NCBI GenBank assembly: GCA_016716365.1
Contig: JADJWM010000007.1
Coordinates: forward strand, 124,001-188,000
Direction: 5' to 3'
Origin: Chloracidobacterium sp.
GTDB lineage: Bacteria > Acidobacteriota > Blastocatellia > Pyrinomonadales > Pyrinomonadaceae
DNA length: 64,000 nucleotides
A model generated the notes under the pieces. That model was not told the DNA's origin and did no database searches. It saw only the letters and a list, made by a program, of their open reading frames with translations. Shown piece by piece: positions 26,561-37,113 of the stretch (its first letter is position 1; each line of letters starts with the position of its first letter). A program made the position numbers and the translations under genes.

Positions 26561-28729
26561 ATGAAGCAAAGCGGTGCCCTTGCATTGGTCACGATGATGC
26601 TGTTCACGATCCTGCCCATCAGGGGGCAGCAAATAGAAACGTCCAAGATCTTTCTAGGTCCGAACGGGGCAACTCGCGGTAACGGCCCGATTCGAATCCG
26701 GACGCTGAAGCCCGGGCAGTTTCAGGAGATCGAACAGCGGTTGAAGATAAATGTCGTTTTTATCGGTTTTGAACGCGGAAACGGATATCAGCAGATCAAC
26801 GAAGGACGATTCCGCGATTACCTTCCCCGTCGATACCGTTCGAGGGACATGAATGCGCTGGGCGATGGAAGCTTAGGCGAGTTTCTTGGAAACTCTTTCG
26901 ATTTTCAATACAAGACCGTTTTCGCCAAACAGGCATTCGAAAACAGTCTCTTCACGTTCCTGGACTCCAATCGCGTCGAGTGTCCGGTTGACTATTATCA
27001 GGAAGCCTACAACGCCGATCCGGCGGGAGTTCTGGATATTCCTGACAACTCCTGCATCGACTCAACGCTAACTGAACGGTGGCTTGCCGACCATGCCTAT
27101 CAACTCGGGGTCGATGCAAGCGAATACACCGTCTTCTTCATAAACTGGTGGGGTCGGCCCGACTTCAAACATCACGTTTATTACAACTATCTGCAATCGG
27201 ACGTTGATCCGGATACCGGGACCAACCTGGCTTTGTATCAGGGGTGGGGAACCGGCCAATGGGGAGGCACAACACCCGATGATGAACAAAATGGACTAGG
27301 AGAACTGCGTCGGGTTTGGTTCCACGATGTTTCGGCTGGCCCGGAATGGGCAACGTCGAATTGGGATGTTAGTAACGCGGATATCAATGGAGACGGTTAC
27401 TACGACTATCGCATGCCCCCGATATGGGAATACGGAAACATGTCAGGGTACCGTCCGTTCGACACCCTGTCGGAGGATTTGAGTTACGTTATTCGGTATG
27501 TCGCGATCGACGCCCAATTTACAACCTCATCCGTTTACCATCCTGCACTGTACACCGAGAGGTTGCCAAGCACGATCCAGGCAAACCTGATCTACTTTAA
27601 TAACGATCCGCCGAATCGAGGTCAAGATCAGGTAAAACCCGATCGGACCCTGCTGGAGATCGGCAAGATGAAGCCGTTCAGCACGTTTAGCTCGCATGAA
27701 CAGGAACTTCCTTATACACCTGAGCATGACTTGATCTATCAATGTTCAAAGATCTGGCTGTGGGTTGAATTCACGAACTGCTATCCGGGACGGTCCATTC
27801 CGGGCCGGTATGACATGGATATCTTCCACGGCGACCGAATCACCGATTATCGTTCCGGCGACGCCGACGATCAAATAATGAATTTTGTTTACACGGTAAC
27901 GAATGACGACGCACCGTACGGTTTGCTTGGATACGGCCCCGGTTTCACATATGAGTGGAACTACGAAGCTGGGCGAGGGTTTTACGGATTGCCTATCGGG
28001 CTGACGCATACGCTGATCCATGAGATCGGACATCGGTTTGGAAAGAATCACACATTCATTGGATATGATTACGAAGAAGGCGTTTTGATCGCGGATAACT
28101 TCATCCTGATGGCGTTGAACACTGACAGCGTGATGAGTTATCAGCGGCTAAGCAACAACTTTAGCCAGTTCGACCGCGACAATCAGAACCGGTGGATGAC
28201 CGCGATAAGCTTCAACAAGGCAAACGAATTGCTGCCGGGTATTCTGGCGCATCCGGACCGGGAGCAGTATCGCTGGCACCTTGAAACTGCGGATGAGGAC
28301 GCAAAGCGGGCTCTGAATGAATACCGTCAGATGGACTATCACAACGCGGTCGGTTCGGCGAAATCAGCCTATGACCGCGTGTTGTGGGTAGCCGATCAAC
28401 TCGGCGTCGGGCCAACAGAATTGGCAAGGCCGGCCGACGAGCAGGCTCGAGGAAAGATCAACCGGGGCGGCGAGATCGAAGGCGCCCGACGGCTCAGGGA
28501 TCGCGGTTTTTCGATCCCCGAACCCGTCGAAGCCAAGGCAAATACCACTTTCGCCCAAAAGGACGGACTGATCGAAACGGAATTGTTCAATCCGCGCGTG
28601 CGTCTGGAAGACCCTTTCTGGTTGGCACGCAAGAATCCGACGAACCGCAACCCGGTACTCCATGACGGCAAAAAGCGTAGCTATCAGCGAGCAATACCGG
28701 AATCGGCGCTCACAAAGGCCAAAAAGTAG
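26561..28729 (+). CDS. Secreted protein with metzincin-type zinc-protease motif
   Basis: About 722 residues. The start at 26561 follows an AGGAG site and begins a signal peptide (MKQSGALALVTMMLFTILP). Most of the protein is not recognised, but HEIGHRFGKNH at about 487-497 is a complete HExxHxxGxxH zinc-binding motif, preceded by a helix (TLIHEIGH) and followed about 30 residues later by a DSVMSY segment that fits a Met-turn. The middle is rich in aromatic residues and DINGDGYYDY-like calcium-binding loops. A secreted zinc metalloprotease is the best inference. It is transcribed alone; a GGGAAGG/CCTTCCC hairpin lies 22 bases after the stop. Confidence 0.7.
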   Translation: MKQSGALALVTMMLFTILPIRGQQIETSKIFLGPNGATRGNGPIRIRTLKPGQFQEIEQRLKINVVFIGFERGNGYQQINEGRFRDYLPRRYRSRDMNALGDGSLGEFLGNSFDFQYKTVFAKQAFENSLFTFLDSNRVECPVDYYQEAYNADPAGVLDIPDNSCIDSTLTERWLADHAYQLGVDASEYTVFFINWWGRPDFKHHVYYNYLQSDVDPDTGTNLALYQGWGTGQWGGTTPDDEQNGLGELRRVWFHDVSAGPEWATSNWDVSNADINGDGYYDYRMPPIWEYGNMSGYRPFDTLSEDLSYVIRYVAIDAQFTTSSVYHPALYTERLPSTIQANLIYFNNDPPNRGQDQVKPDRTLLEIGKMKPFSTFSSHEQELPYTPEHDLIYQCSKIWLWVEFTNCYPGRSIPGRYDMDIFHGDRITDYRSGDADDQIMNFVYTVTNDDAPYGLLGYGPGFTYEWNYEAGRGFYGLPIGLTHTLIHEIGHRFGKNHTFIGYDYEEGVLIADNFILMALNTDSVMSYQRLSNNFSQFDRDNQNRWMTAISFNKANELLPGILAHPDREQYRWHLETADEDAKRALNEYRQMDYHNAVGSAKSAYDRVLWVADQLGVGPTELARPADEQARGKINRGGEIEGARRLRDRGFSIPEPVEAKANTTFAQKDGLIETELFNPRVRLEDPFWLARKNPTNRNPVLHDGKKRSYQRAIPESALTKAKK

Positions 28730-29035
28730 TAGTTGTCCGAGCGAAAATTGGGGAAGGCGGGCAAAAGACCTTCCCTTCGTTATATGATCCGTCGTCGTTT
28801 GAAATTCTAAGGCTGCGGCTCATGCCACCGCATATTGGATAGGCCTGGGACTTGATAAGCGCGTCCTGGGTGCAGGATTCTCAAAGAATGGTGTTCGCGG
28901 AACCAAGGTGGCTGTCTGAACCAATGGCCGGATAACTATCCGTTGGTCACGTCGCGTGTGGGTGGGGTTGTCCGACGACTCTCTCTGGGTGTATCTTCAG
29001 ATTCACACACTGATCGATCTAACAAAGGTGGTCTG
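28730..29035. other. Spacer with a weak terminator hairpin
   Basis: GGGAAGG (28751-28757) pairs with CCTTCCC (28769-28775) just after the preceding gene, without a clear T-run. A short palindrome CGGATAACTATCCG lies near 28930. Nothing else with coding character is seen. Confidence 0.4.
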
Positions 29036-29670
29036 ATGAACGTCACACAAGGCTGGGCTTGGCGTGTCCTTTTTATTGTTGGGGGACTTTCGTACTTTAT
29101 CGGATCGTTTTTCATCCGCGCGGGATGACGATGAAGGAGATGCTGGTCGATTCCGCATGGGTCCCGGCCCATACGGCCGTGTTTGTAGGGTTCATTCTGA
29201 TCACGGCCGGCCTGGTGCTCTATCGACGATCGGTGGATGTGCCGCGGACGATGGCCGGTTGGCTGCTGGCAGTGATCGTGCTGGCATTTTTCCAGATATT
29301 GGAAATGGGGCTGCACACGCTGGCTTACGTGGATGCGGCTATGCTGTCACACGAGGCATTTCACGGCGGGATGTCGACGCCGATCCTGACCACGCACCTA
29401 TGGCTTTCGACGCTGGCGTTCACGCCGTTCGCGATCGCCCTGATCGGGCTGATCTGGACGGGTCAGCGGGAACGTCGGCTCGGCTCGCCGTGGATCGGAT
29501 GGATCGGGATCATCGGGGCCGTCTCATACGGCGCGGTAATGTGGCTGGCTTTTGTTTTCGAGATCGCGGGCACCGGGATCCTTTTCCCGATCGCCCACCT
29601 ACTGGTCCCGCTGTGGTTCATCCTCGCCGGCCTGTGGCCGCGGCGTTCCGCGGTCGATGATCTTCGCTAG
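29036..29670 (+). CDS. Integral membrane protein of unknown function (frame broken once)
   Basis: The ATG at 29036 (AAGGTGG upstream) reads MNVTQGWAWRVLFIVGG with FIGSFFIRAG and stops at TGA 29126. The next frame opens at ATG 29125 (MTMKEMLVDSAWVPAH) and runs to 29670. One added G at 29122-29124 makes a continuous protein of about 210 residues with six hydrophobic segments, starting with the one in the first fragment. No family was recognised. Alternatively the ATGA overlap could mean two coupled genes, but the first piece alone would be just one membrane helix. Confidence 0.6.
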
Positions 29671-29703
29671 AACAGGCCGCGATCAGCCGCCAATCTCTAT
29701 CTA

Positions 29704-29793
29704 CCGGATGCGTTTCGGCGGTCGGCTCGGTACCGACAAAGATCAAAGAGCTCGCTCTCGCGGCCTTGCCTATTTGTGCCGAAACGCATCCGG
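29704..29793. repeat. Perfect 16-bp inverted repeat between convergent genes
   Basis: CCGGATGCGTTTCGGC (29704-29719) and its exact reverse complement (29778-29793) enclose 58 bases. They lie between two convergent stops. There is no T-run, so a simple terminator is unlikely; it may be a small palindromic repeat element or an RNA-level hairpin. Confidence 0.6.
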
Positions 29794-29828
29794 GTCATAC
29801 GATCTCAAATTTACAGCCGTCTGATCCC

Positions 29829-30404
29829 CTAGGCGACCGCGAACCAGGATTTGGCCATCTTCTCGACCTGGAACCTCATCATCTCAGAACGTCCGTTGGT
29901 CCCGTTCATGAAATTCTTGGCAATTCCGTCCTCATGGTGCAGGTTTGAAGCATGGCCCAACTCATGAAGCACGTCCATCTTGTCGCTGTTCCCGTTCGGC
30001 GAGACTATGCAGAGCGGCGTTACCAACCCGACGCTGGGCGGGGTGATGCCAATTCCAACGTGCTTGAATTGGCCAAAGACGACGGTGGCGAAGACCGAGA
30101 ACGGGACCTTCGAACTGACCAGGCTGCGTGCCCGCGTGAGCAGGTCCGTGTAGGTCACCTTGTTCACGGCATCGTCGTAAGGATCGTGCGGCACCGGGTC
30201 TGGATAATTTAGTGTATTGTTTATTGTCTTTGCCGCTCCCTGCGGCCAGACCTCTAGTTGGATATTGTGGTTGTCGAGCACCGACTTTGCCTTGGCGACC
30301 TCGCCCTGGTCATCATTGAGAAAATAATTGCTGAGGTAAACGCAGATGATGTTCACTTTTGCGCGTTTGGGCAGTTTGAAAGTTGTGACTTTGCTGGGGT
30401 CCAT
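29829..30404 (-). CDS. Small zincin-like protein of unknown function
   Basis: A 191-residue protein without a signal peptide. Residues 147-157 read HELGHASNLHH, an HExxH zinc motif with two further histidines, followed by NFMNG that could be a Met-turn. The preceding half is alpha/beta (KVNIICVYLSNYFLN; VPFSVFATVVFG). The pattern resembles compact metzincin-like proteins of unknown role and is similar in spirit, though not obviously homologous in full, to the 55999-56598 protein. Protease activity is inferred from the motif only. Confidence 0.6.
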   Translation of the reverse strand: MDPSKVTTFKLPKRAKVNIICVYLSNYFLNDDQGEVAKAKSVLDNHNIQLEVWPQGAAKTINNTLNYPDPVPHDPYDDAVNKVTYTDLLTRARSLVSSKVPFSVFATVVFGQFKHVGIGITPPSVGLVTPLCIVSPNGNSDKMDVLHELGHASNLHHEDGIAKNFMNGTNGRSEMMRFQVEKMAKSWFAVA

Positions 30405-30643
30405 AAAGTTATTATTAGTTCCGACTCCTATTATTTATTTGGTTTTCCCTAAATTATGAATGCTTCCTGTGAACTACATGACATATCAAAAGTAAGAGAC
30501 GGGCGCTCCCAAAGTTTTTGCAAAAAACGTTCCGGTGAAAATTCTCAGTGGCGCCGGTACTCAAGGTGACCATTACGAAGACGCGCAAAAAAAGTTCGGA
30601 CCCATCTGTGGATCCGAACCAAAAGGTATTCTTTATTAAAAGT

Positions 30644-30690
30644 CTATTGCTTCCCTTCGAGGAACGCCTTCAGCCTACGGGATCGATGCG
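30644..30690 (-). pseudogene. Duplicated 3' end of rpoD
   Basis: On the minus strand the last codons read HRSRRLKAFLEGKQ and stop TAG at 30646-30644, the same C-terminus as the real rpoD (SRSRRLKAFLEGKQ) at 31346. About 42 bases are alignable, the 20 bases around the FLEG codons being identical, then similarity fades. The DUF433/DUF5615 gene pair lies between this fragment and intact rpoD. The rest of the 30405-30715 spacer shows no gene. Confidence 0.75.
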
Positions 30691-30715
30691 GACTTCTCTT
30701 GACGGCGGTGTAATG

Positions 30716-31090
30716 TCAAGACCGTCTTTGCAAAGGCAAAACGCGGACTCGCTCTCGGCCTTCGTCCACGACGATCAACGCACCCTGTTTTAACAATTCT
30801 TCATTTGTTCGCAGAACCGCGATCAGCGTACCAGCAAGATGTGACGGGAGAATATTTTGAGCCCGAACCTGAACGACGCTTGGTTCTTCCGCTTGGGTCA
30901 ACGCGAGAAGCGTCCCAAAATCAAGATCGTGGGTGAACAAAACGAGATCAAGCTTCCTCGCATACTCCATGATCTCATTGTCTTCGGCTCGCGGGTCGCC
31001 GACTGTTGACCAATGGATCGCCTCAATTTCTTCTGCCGCAAAGGCCGCTACCCAATCGGGCGACAAATTCATGTCGATCAGGATCTTCAT
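30716..31090 (-). CDS. DUF5615 PIN-like toxin candidate
   Basis: About 124 residues from ATG 31090 (MKILIDMNLSPDWVAAF). The start with IDMNL, the HDLDFG segment and the length are those of the DUF5615 PIN-like family. Its start overlaps the stop of the upstream DUF433 gene (ATGA). DUF433-DUF5615 pairs are regarded as type II toxin-antitoxin-like modules, in which this protein would be the ribonuclease-like partner. An in-frame start upstream lies in the DUF433 gene and is unlikely. Confidence 0.82.
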   Translation of the reverse strand: MKILIDMNLSPDWVAAFAAEEIEAIHWSTVGDPRAEDNEIMEYARKLDLVLFTHDLDFGTLLALTQAEEPSVVQVRAQNILPSHLAGTLIAVLRTNEELLKQGALIVVDEGRERVRVLPLQRRS

Positions 31091-31317
31091 GCGGGGGCAA
31101 GCGGGGCTTCGATCTCCTCGACGCGCCACGCCGCATACGCAAGAGCTTCGCGCAAGTCCTCATCCTCAAGATACGGATAGGCTTTCAGGATGTCCGCAAA
31201 CGAATGTCCGGCAGCAACAAGGCCAACGATCGTTCCGACAGTTACGCGCAAGCCGCGAATACACGGCTTGCCGCCCATAACTTTTGGATCGAAGGTGATT
31301 CTTGTCAAGGTCTTCAT
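31087..31317 (-). CDS. DUF433 antitoxin-like protein
   Basis: A 76-residue helix-turn-helix protein with the characteristic RITFDPKVMGGKPCIRGLRVTV start and the LKAYPYLEDEDLREALAYAA helix of DUF433. It is translationally coupled to the DUF5615 gene. The pair is inserted directly downstream of rpoD, 28 bases after the rpoD stop, and is bounded on the far side by a duplicated rpoD end. Confidence 0.85.
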   Translation of the reverse strand: MKTLTRITFDPKVMGGKPCIRGLRVTVGTIVGLVAAGHSFADILKAYPYLEDEDLREALAYAAWRVEEIEAPLAPA

Positions 31318-31345
31318 GCCTGCAATTATAGCTCAATCAAGCAAG

Positions 31346-33088
<1,743 letters not shown>

Positions 33089-33207
33089 ACTCTCCTGGGG
33101 ATTTGGATGAAAAGCGGCGTAAACCGTTGTTCACAATAATACTTATATACGAAATCAAGCCCGATCATGTTCCAGAGCGGGTCCAAGCATCGAAATCCTA
33201 AAGTATA

Positions 33208-35076
33208 TCAGAGTTCGCGGATCTTTGTAAGCAAGGTCTGCTTGAGTTTTGACAATTCCAGTTGTTCGGCGACGAATTGATTGACCGCCTCGGTGTTGCC
33301 GGCCCGCTCGGCCGACAAAAGCTCCTGACTGACCTCGTGTATGCGGTTTTGAATTGCCATCGAGCGAAGCGAAAGCACGCAATTTTCGGCATCATGGAGG
33401 ACGCTGTCGAGCGCCTCGCCGAGAGCTCGTTTCGGCTCGCCAAGCATCAGGAGCGGGATAAAATCGGCTGCGAGGTGCTCATCGTCGGTCAATTCGAGCA
33501 GTGCGGCGAGGTCGGCATCGCGGTTCTCTTTTTCCAGCGTGTAGAGCGAGCGGAAGACGGGAGCCGTTGCGAGCGATCCATAATCGCTTTCTTCGAGCAG
33601 CGGGAGGATCTCTCCGCGGAGTTCGCGGTCGTGGACCAGAAGCTCCAGCAAATGCTGTTCGGCGACGGTGATCTTGATGCGGGCGGCGAGCCGGGCCTGC
33701 GTTTTGACAGATTCGGGCGAGGCCCCGGGGCCGTTCTTGACGGCACGCCACAGATCCCGTTTTATCCCGGCATCGTCAACGCGCAAAAAGTCCATTGCCT
33801 GGTCGAAGCTCTCGCGTTTTTGGATGGGATTCTTGATCGCGCCGAGCACCGGCATCACGTCTTCGATGGCATCGGCCTTTTGCCGGGGTTCGTTGATGGA
33901 GCGGCCCTTCATCGAGGCGTCGAGCGTGAAAGCAAGAAACGGAGCGGCACGGCCGCGGGCCTCGTTGTAGGCTTCGGCCCCGTTGGCACGGACGAAATCG
34001 TCCGGGTCCTGGCCTTCGGGCAGGACGAGGACCTTGATCTCGAGGTCGTTCGGCAGCAGCTCTTCTATCGCCCGCCGGGCGGCCTTGATGCCGGCCGAAT
34101 CGCCGTCGTAGTTGATCACGACCTTTTTCGTGAAACGGCTGAGCAGCTTCGACTGTTCGGGCGTGAACGCGGTGCCGAGGCTGGCAACGACGTTCGTGAT
34201 GCCGAATTGGAAGAGGGCGATCAGGTCGAGATAGCCTTCGACGAGGATGGCGAATTTCTTCTGGCGGATGGTTTCTTTCGATTGAAAAAGGCCGTAAAGA
34301 TGCTGGCCTTTGACGTAGGCGGGCGTCTCCGGCGAGTTGAGATATTTCGGCTGGTCGTCGCCCATCGCCCGGGCGCCGAACGCCACGGGGTCGCCGTTCA
34401 GATCAAGAACGGGGAACATGATCCGCCCGCGGAAACGGTCGAAAACCCTTTCTTTTTCTTCATTTACGGAAACCAGGCCGCTCTGCTCGATCAGCTTTTC
34501 GTCCGCGCCTTTTTCTTTTAGCAGGTTGAGCAGCGAATCCCACGAATCCGGCGAATAGCCGATCCGGAACTGCCGGATGATCTCGTCGGTAATACCGCGA
34601 GAATGAAGGTATTCTTTGGCTTCAACTGCCTTTCGCTTTTCGCCTTTTGCCTTCTTATTTTCGACTTGTAGCTCAGCTTCCCAAAACTCCATCGCGATTT
34701 TGTTCAGTTCGATGACCTGTTCGGCAAGCTGCTTCTTTTCCGCCTTTCGTTTTTTATTCTGCTCGTACTGCCGGTCGTCGATGGGCTTCGGCAGCGGGAC
34801 GCTGTTCATCTCGGCGATCCGTTCGACCGCTTCGGGGAAGCTCAGACCCTCCATCTCCATCAGGAAAGTGAACGCGTTCCCGCCCTTGCCGCACCCGAAA
34901 CATTTGTAAAAGCCTTTGGCCGGGTTCACCGAGAACGAAGGCGTCTTTTCCTGATGAAACGGGCAGCACGCCATCCAGTTCGCACCCTTCTTCTTCAACG
35001 GTGCATACGGCTCGATCAGCCGCACCAGATCGGCACGTGATCTCAAGTCGTCGATGAAGTATTGGTCGTAGAGCAC
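33208..35076 (-). CDS. dnaG: DNA primase
   Basis: A 622-residue primase that makes RNA primers at the replication fork. The N-terminal zinc-binding domain is complete (CPFHQEKTPSF and CFGCGKGGNAFTF, about 38-70), followed by the catalytic core with its TOPRIM segment (FAILVEGYLDLIALFQFG, KVVINYDGDSAGIKAA) and a C-terminal helicase-binding region. The unusually charged insert around 115-160 (KAEKKQLAEQV, ENKKAKGEKRKAV) lengthens the linker after the zinc domain. The first codons are duplicated at 36272-36304. Confidence 0.97.
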   Translation of the reverse strand: MLYDQYFIDDLRSRADLVRLIEPYAPLKKKGANWMACCPFHQEKTPSFSVNPAKGFYKCFGCGKGGNAFTFLMEMEGLSFPEAVERIAEMNSVPLPKPIDDRQYEQNKKRKAEKKQLAEQVIELNKIAMEFWEAELQVENKKAKGEKRKAVEAKEYLHSRGITDEIIRQFRIGYSPDSWDSLLNLLKEKGADEKLIEQSGLVSVNEEKERVFDRFRGRIMFPVLDLNGDPVAFGARAMGDDQPKYLNSPETPAYVKGQHLYGLFQSKETIRQKKFAILVEGYLDLIALFQFGITNVVASLGTAFTPEQSKLLSRFTKKVVINYDGDSAGIKAARRAIEELLPNDLEIKVLVLPEGQDPDDFVRANGAEAYNEARGRAAPFLAFTLDASMKGRSINEPRQKADAIEDVMPVLGAIKNPIQKRESFDQAMDFLRVDDAGIKRDLWRAVKNGPGASPESVKTQARLAARIKITVAEQHLLELLVHDRELRGEILPLLEESDYGSLATAPVFRSLYTLEKENRDADLAALLELTDDEHLAADFIPLLMLGEPKRALGEALDSVLHDAENCVLSLRSMAIQNRIHEVSQELLSAERAGNTEAVNQFVAEQLELSKLKQTLLTKIREL

Positions 35077-35131
35077 GGGATCATCGTTATGTTACGACAG
35101 ATGCCGCAATGGTATAAAATCGGTACTTGAA

Positions 35132-35550
35132 ATGATGATGCGTACAGTCGGCGGGCTCCTGATACTTCTATTTCTCGGGTTCTCAGTTGATGGGCAGTGC
35201 GTCCGAAGTGACCTCGAAGTTTCGCGAGTAATCGGCACGGTGGTTGAAGATACAAAGCCTGCTACGCCGGTCAAGGGAGTCTCCATCGCGGTTACTCTGG
35301 TAAGTTCAAGGGGAAATTAATTGCCAATACGGTCATCGATGGTCAGGGAAATGTTGCCCTTCCAAATCTCAAAAGCGGTGAATACCTGCTTTCGATCCGT
35401 TTTCCAAATTTCGACCCTATTATAATTCGCCTGCATGTTAGAGAGAGTAACCGCGAAAATGGATCAATATTGGCGCGGATCGCACCTCCTGACGACTCTG
35501 GAACTGATTCTCGCGAGGGAAGCGTTCGCGTCGTCGTCGGAATGCGTTAG
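35132..35550 (+). CDS. Secreted carboxypeptidase-regulatory-like domain protein (frame broken once)
   Basis: ATG 35132 begins a signal peptide (MMMRTVGGLLILLFLG) and runs through TPVKGVSIAVTLVSS to TAA at about 35318. The frame one base back continues from about 35300 as SGKFKGKLIANTVIDGQG, NVALPNLKSGEYLLSI, RFPNFDPIIIRLHV and ends at TAG 35548. One missing base near 35290-35300 restores a protein of about 140 residues with a single beta-sandwich domain like those in carboxypeptidase-regulatory-like and TonB-receptor N-terminal domains. It lies inside the insert bounded by the duplicated dnaG start. Confidence 0.6.
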
Positions 35551-35582
35551 TGTCCCGGAGATTCGGGGCGATCTCGATACGA

Positions 35583-36317
35583 TCAGGGAAGATACCAGAA
35601 TTCAACGGCATCTTCGTCGTGGTTCCAGGGTCGTTTGAAAAGTGCGGGAAAGATCCGAAGTCGCGATCGATTTATTCTATAGTTCTTCTCGAGGTCGCGG
35701 ACGATCCTGTTGCCTCGGCGTATTGCGCCTGCTAAGTTACGATCACGGACGACGATGTTACCGCGGGCTCCTGGGTTCTCCCTCAAATAAGATCCAAAGA
35801 TCAGGCGTTCGTTGACTTCAGGACACATAACTGCGCCGAATTTGGTTTCCGTTGCGAGGATGAATGGTTCTCGGACCGATTCAGCAACCTTGAATGACCA
35901 AATAGGCCGTTCGACCTTTGGTGGTGAACCATTTGGTGCAACCCTCCAGAATTGCATAAGGCGATCGTTGCCTGAATCGCCGCGTACGATCTCGATCGGT
36001 TTGATATCCCAGTTTCTCCACCTGAAGTGTTCCCGCATCATCTCGGCCATTATCACACTTTCATGTCTGAGCTCAGGCGGGTTGTAGATAACGATGAATC
36101 CACGCCATTCCGGATTGGCTCGCAACCCGGCGAGGAACATGTCGAGCCGTCCTAGAAAATCATCACATGGCCCACGATCATATTCGTCGATCAGAACCGC
36201 CTTCGGGGCTTCCTGTGCTTTACCATAGAAAGCCAACATACACACCAGTGCAACGAGCAGAAAAAAGCGCAGCACCAGATCGGCACGTGATCTCAGGCTG
36301 TCGATACGGCTACTCAT
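35583..36317 (-). CDS. Secreted two-repeat protein of unknown function, N-terminus derived from dnaG
   Basis: A 244-residue protein with an export signal (RFFLLVALVCMLAFYGKAQ). The mature part contains two similar units of about 95 residues: the first starts DEYDRGPCDDFLGRLDMFL and ends LMQFWRVAP; the second starts MCPEVNERLIFGSYLRENPG and ends AVEFWYLP. Each has a Cys near its start, a G-IV strand and a final W-x-x-P strand. The protein is paralogous to the 37114-37863 product. Residues 5-14 (IDSLRSRADL) and their DNA match the start of dnaG (IDDLRSRADL) in the same frame, so the N-terminus seems to have been captured from a dnaG copy. Confidence 0.65.
   Translation of the reverse strand: MSSRIDSLRSRADLVLRFFLLVALVCMLAFYGKAQEAPKAVLIDEYDRGPCDDFLGRLDMFLAGLRANPEWRGFIVIYNPPELRHESVIMAEMMREHFRWRNWDIKPIEIVRGDSGNDRLMQFWRVAPNGSPPKVERPIWSFKVAESVREPFILATETKFGAVMCPEVNERLIFGSYLRENPGARGNIVVRDRNLAGAIRRGNRIVRDLEKNYRINRSRLRIFPALFKRPWNHDEDAVEFWYLP
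36272..36304 (-). repeat. Duplicated 5' end of dnaG
   Basis: Bases 36272-36295 are identical, over 24 positions, to 35022-35045 near the start of dnaG, and the match continues to 36304/35054 with three mismatches. The two copies are direct repeats 1250 bases apart and enclose the two secreted-protein genes at 35132-36271. Confidence 0.8.
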
Positions 36318-36333
36318 GCGGCGATCACGATGT

Positions 36334-36768
36334 TTATGAAGAGCTTGACCTTCTTTCAGAGTTCATCATTTCGAGAAATCCTGCCGGGGAATACACGGCG
36401 ATCGGCGAATTCTTGAAATCCGCAGTATCACGAGTCACTATTGCATCCAAACTCTCGCCGATCGCGGAGGCGCATTGGACCGCGTCTTCATAGTCGGGGA
36501 ATTCAAGGTCGAATGCGTTCTGAAGGACTTGCTTATCAGCGGCTGCTATCTCGAACAATCTAACCAGACGGCGAACTTCCTTTAATGAGTGGTCATTACC
36601 CTTGAGTTTACGGCCGGTATAATAAACGTTGATGGGCGTTATGCTCGACAGTTATCCCACGAAATCCTGCGCAGCTACAAGCAGAATGATCTTCTCGGCG
36701 TCGGGATGAAAAGGCTGTCTTTCGAGGACGTAATCCAGTATGACGTTGGTGTCGATGAGAGCACGCAT
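36334..36768 (-). pseudogene. PIN-domain toxin with an internal stop
   Basis: ATG 36768 starts MRALIDTNVILDYVLERQPF, a typical PIN-domain beginning with D6, and reads 38 codons to TAA at 36654-36652. The same frame continues without other interruption as LSSITPINVYYTGRKLKG and then LFEIAAADKQVLQNAFDLEFPDYEDAVQ to CASAIGESLDAIVTRDTADF with the later acidic residues. TAA replaces what would be a tyrosine codon (TAC/TAT) in VGYLSSIT, so a single substitution explains the break. The upstream antitoxin gene is intact and overlaps by TAATG. Confidence 0.8.
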
Positions 36769-37043
36769 TAGCGATACTTTTCCAGGATGTGTTCGTAGTA
36801 CAGTTCGCGATCTTCCTCTTTGGTCATCGGCATATATCCCTTTTCAGGCTTAAATGTGCCGGACAGACTTTTCGCGATAGCGATACGCTCGTCTTTGCTA
36901 AGTTCTCGCTGGAACGCATTCTCTTCGGGGGCGCCGCTTTTGTCTGCTTCGGCCAGATTCCGCGAAACCTTTTCGATCAATTCACGTTGGATCGGGACCG
37001 GGAGCTTCGAGATCTGACGAATTAATTCTTTTTGTGAAATCAC
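36768..37043 (-). CDS. Antitoxin partner of the PIN toxin
   Basis: A 91-residue, highly charged protein (MISQKELIRQISKLPVPIQRELIEK; SGTFKPEKGYMPMTKEEDRE) encoded directly upstream of, and overlapping by one base, the PIN-domain toxin gene. Size, position and the flexible charged C-terminus fit an antitoxin. I do not recognise the DNA-binding family with confidence. If the toxin is really dead, this gene is an orphan in decay. Confidence 0.65.
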   Translation of the reverse strand: MISQKELIRQISKLPVPIQRELIEKVSRNLAEADKSGAPEENAFQRELSKDERIAIAKSLSGTFKPEKGYMPMTKEEDRELYYEHILEKYR

Positions 37044-37113
37044 TAGCGTACCTTCTAAAACACAGAATCAATTAAGTCATTGTAACACCGTTTTCGATTC
37101 GTAGGCGGTCGGC

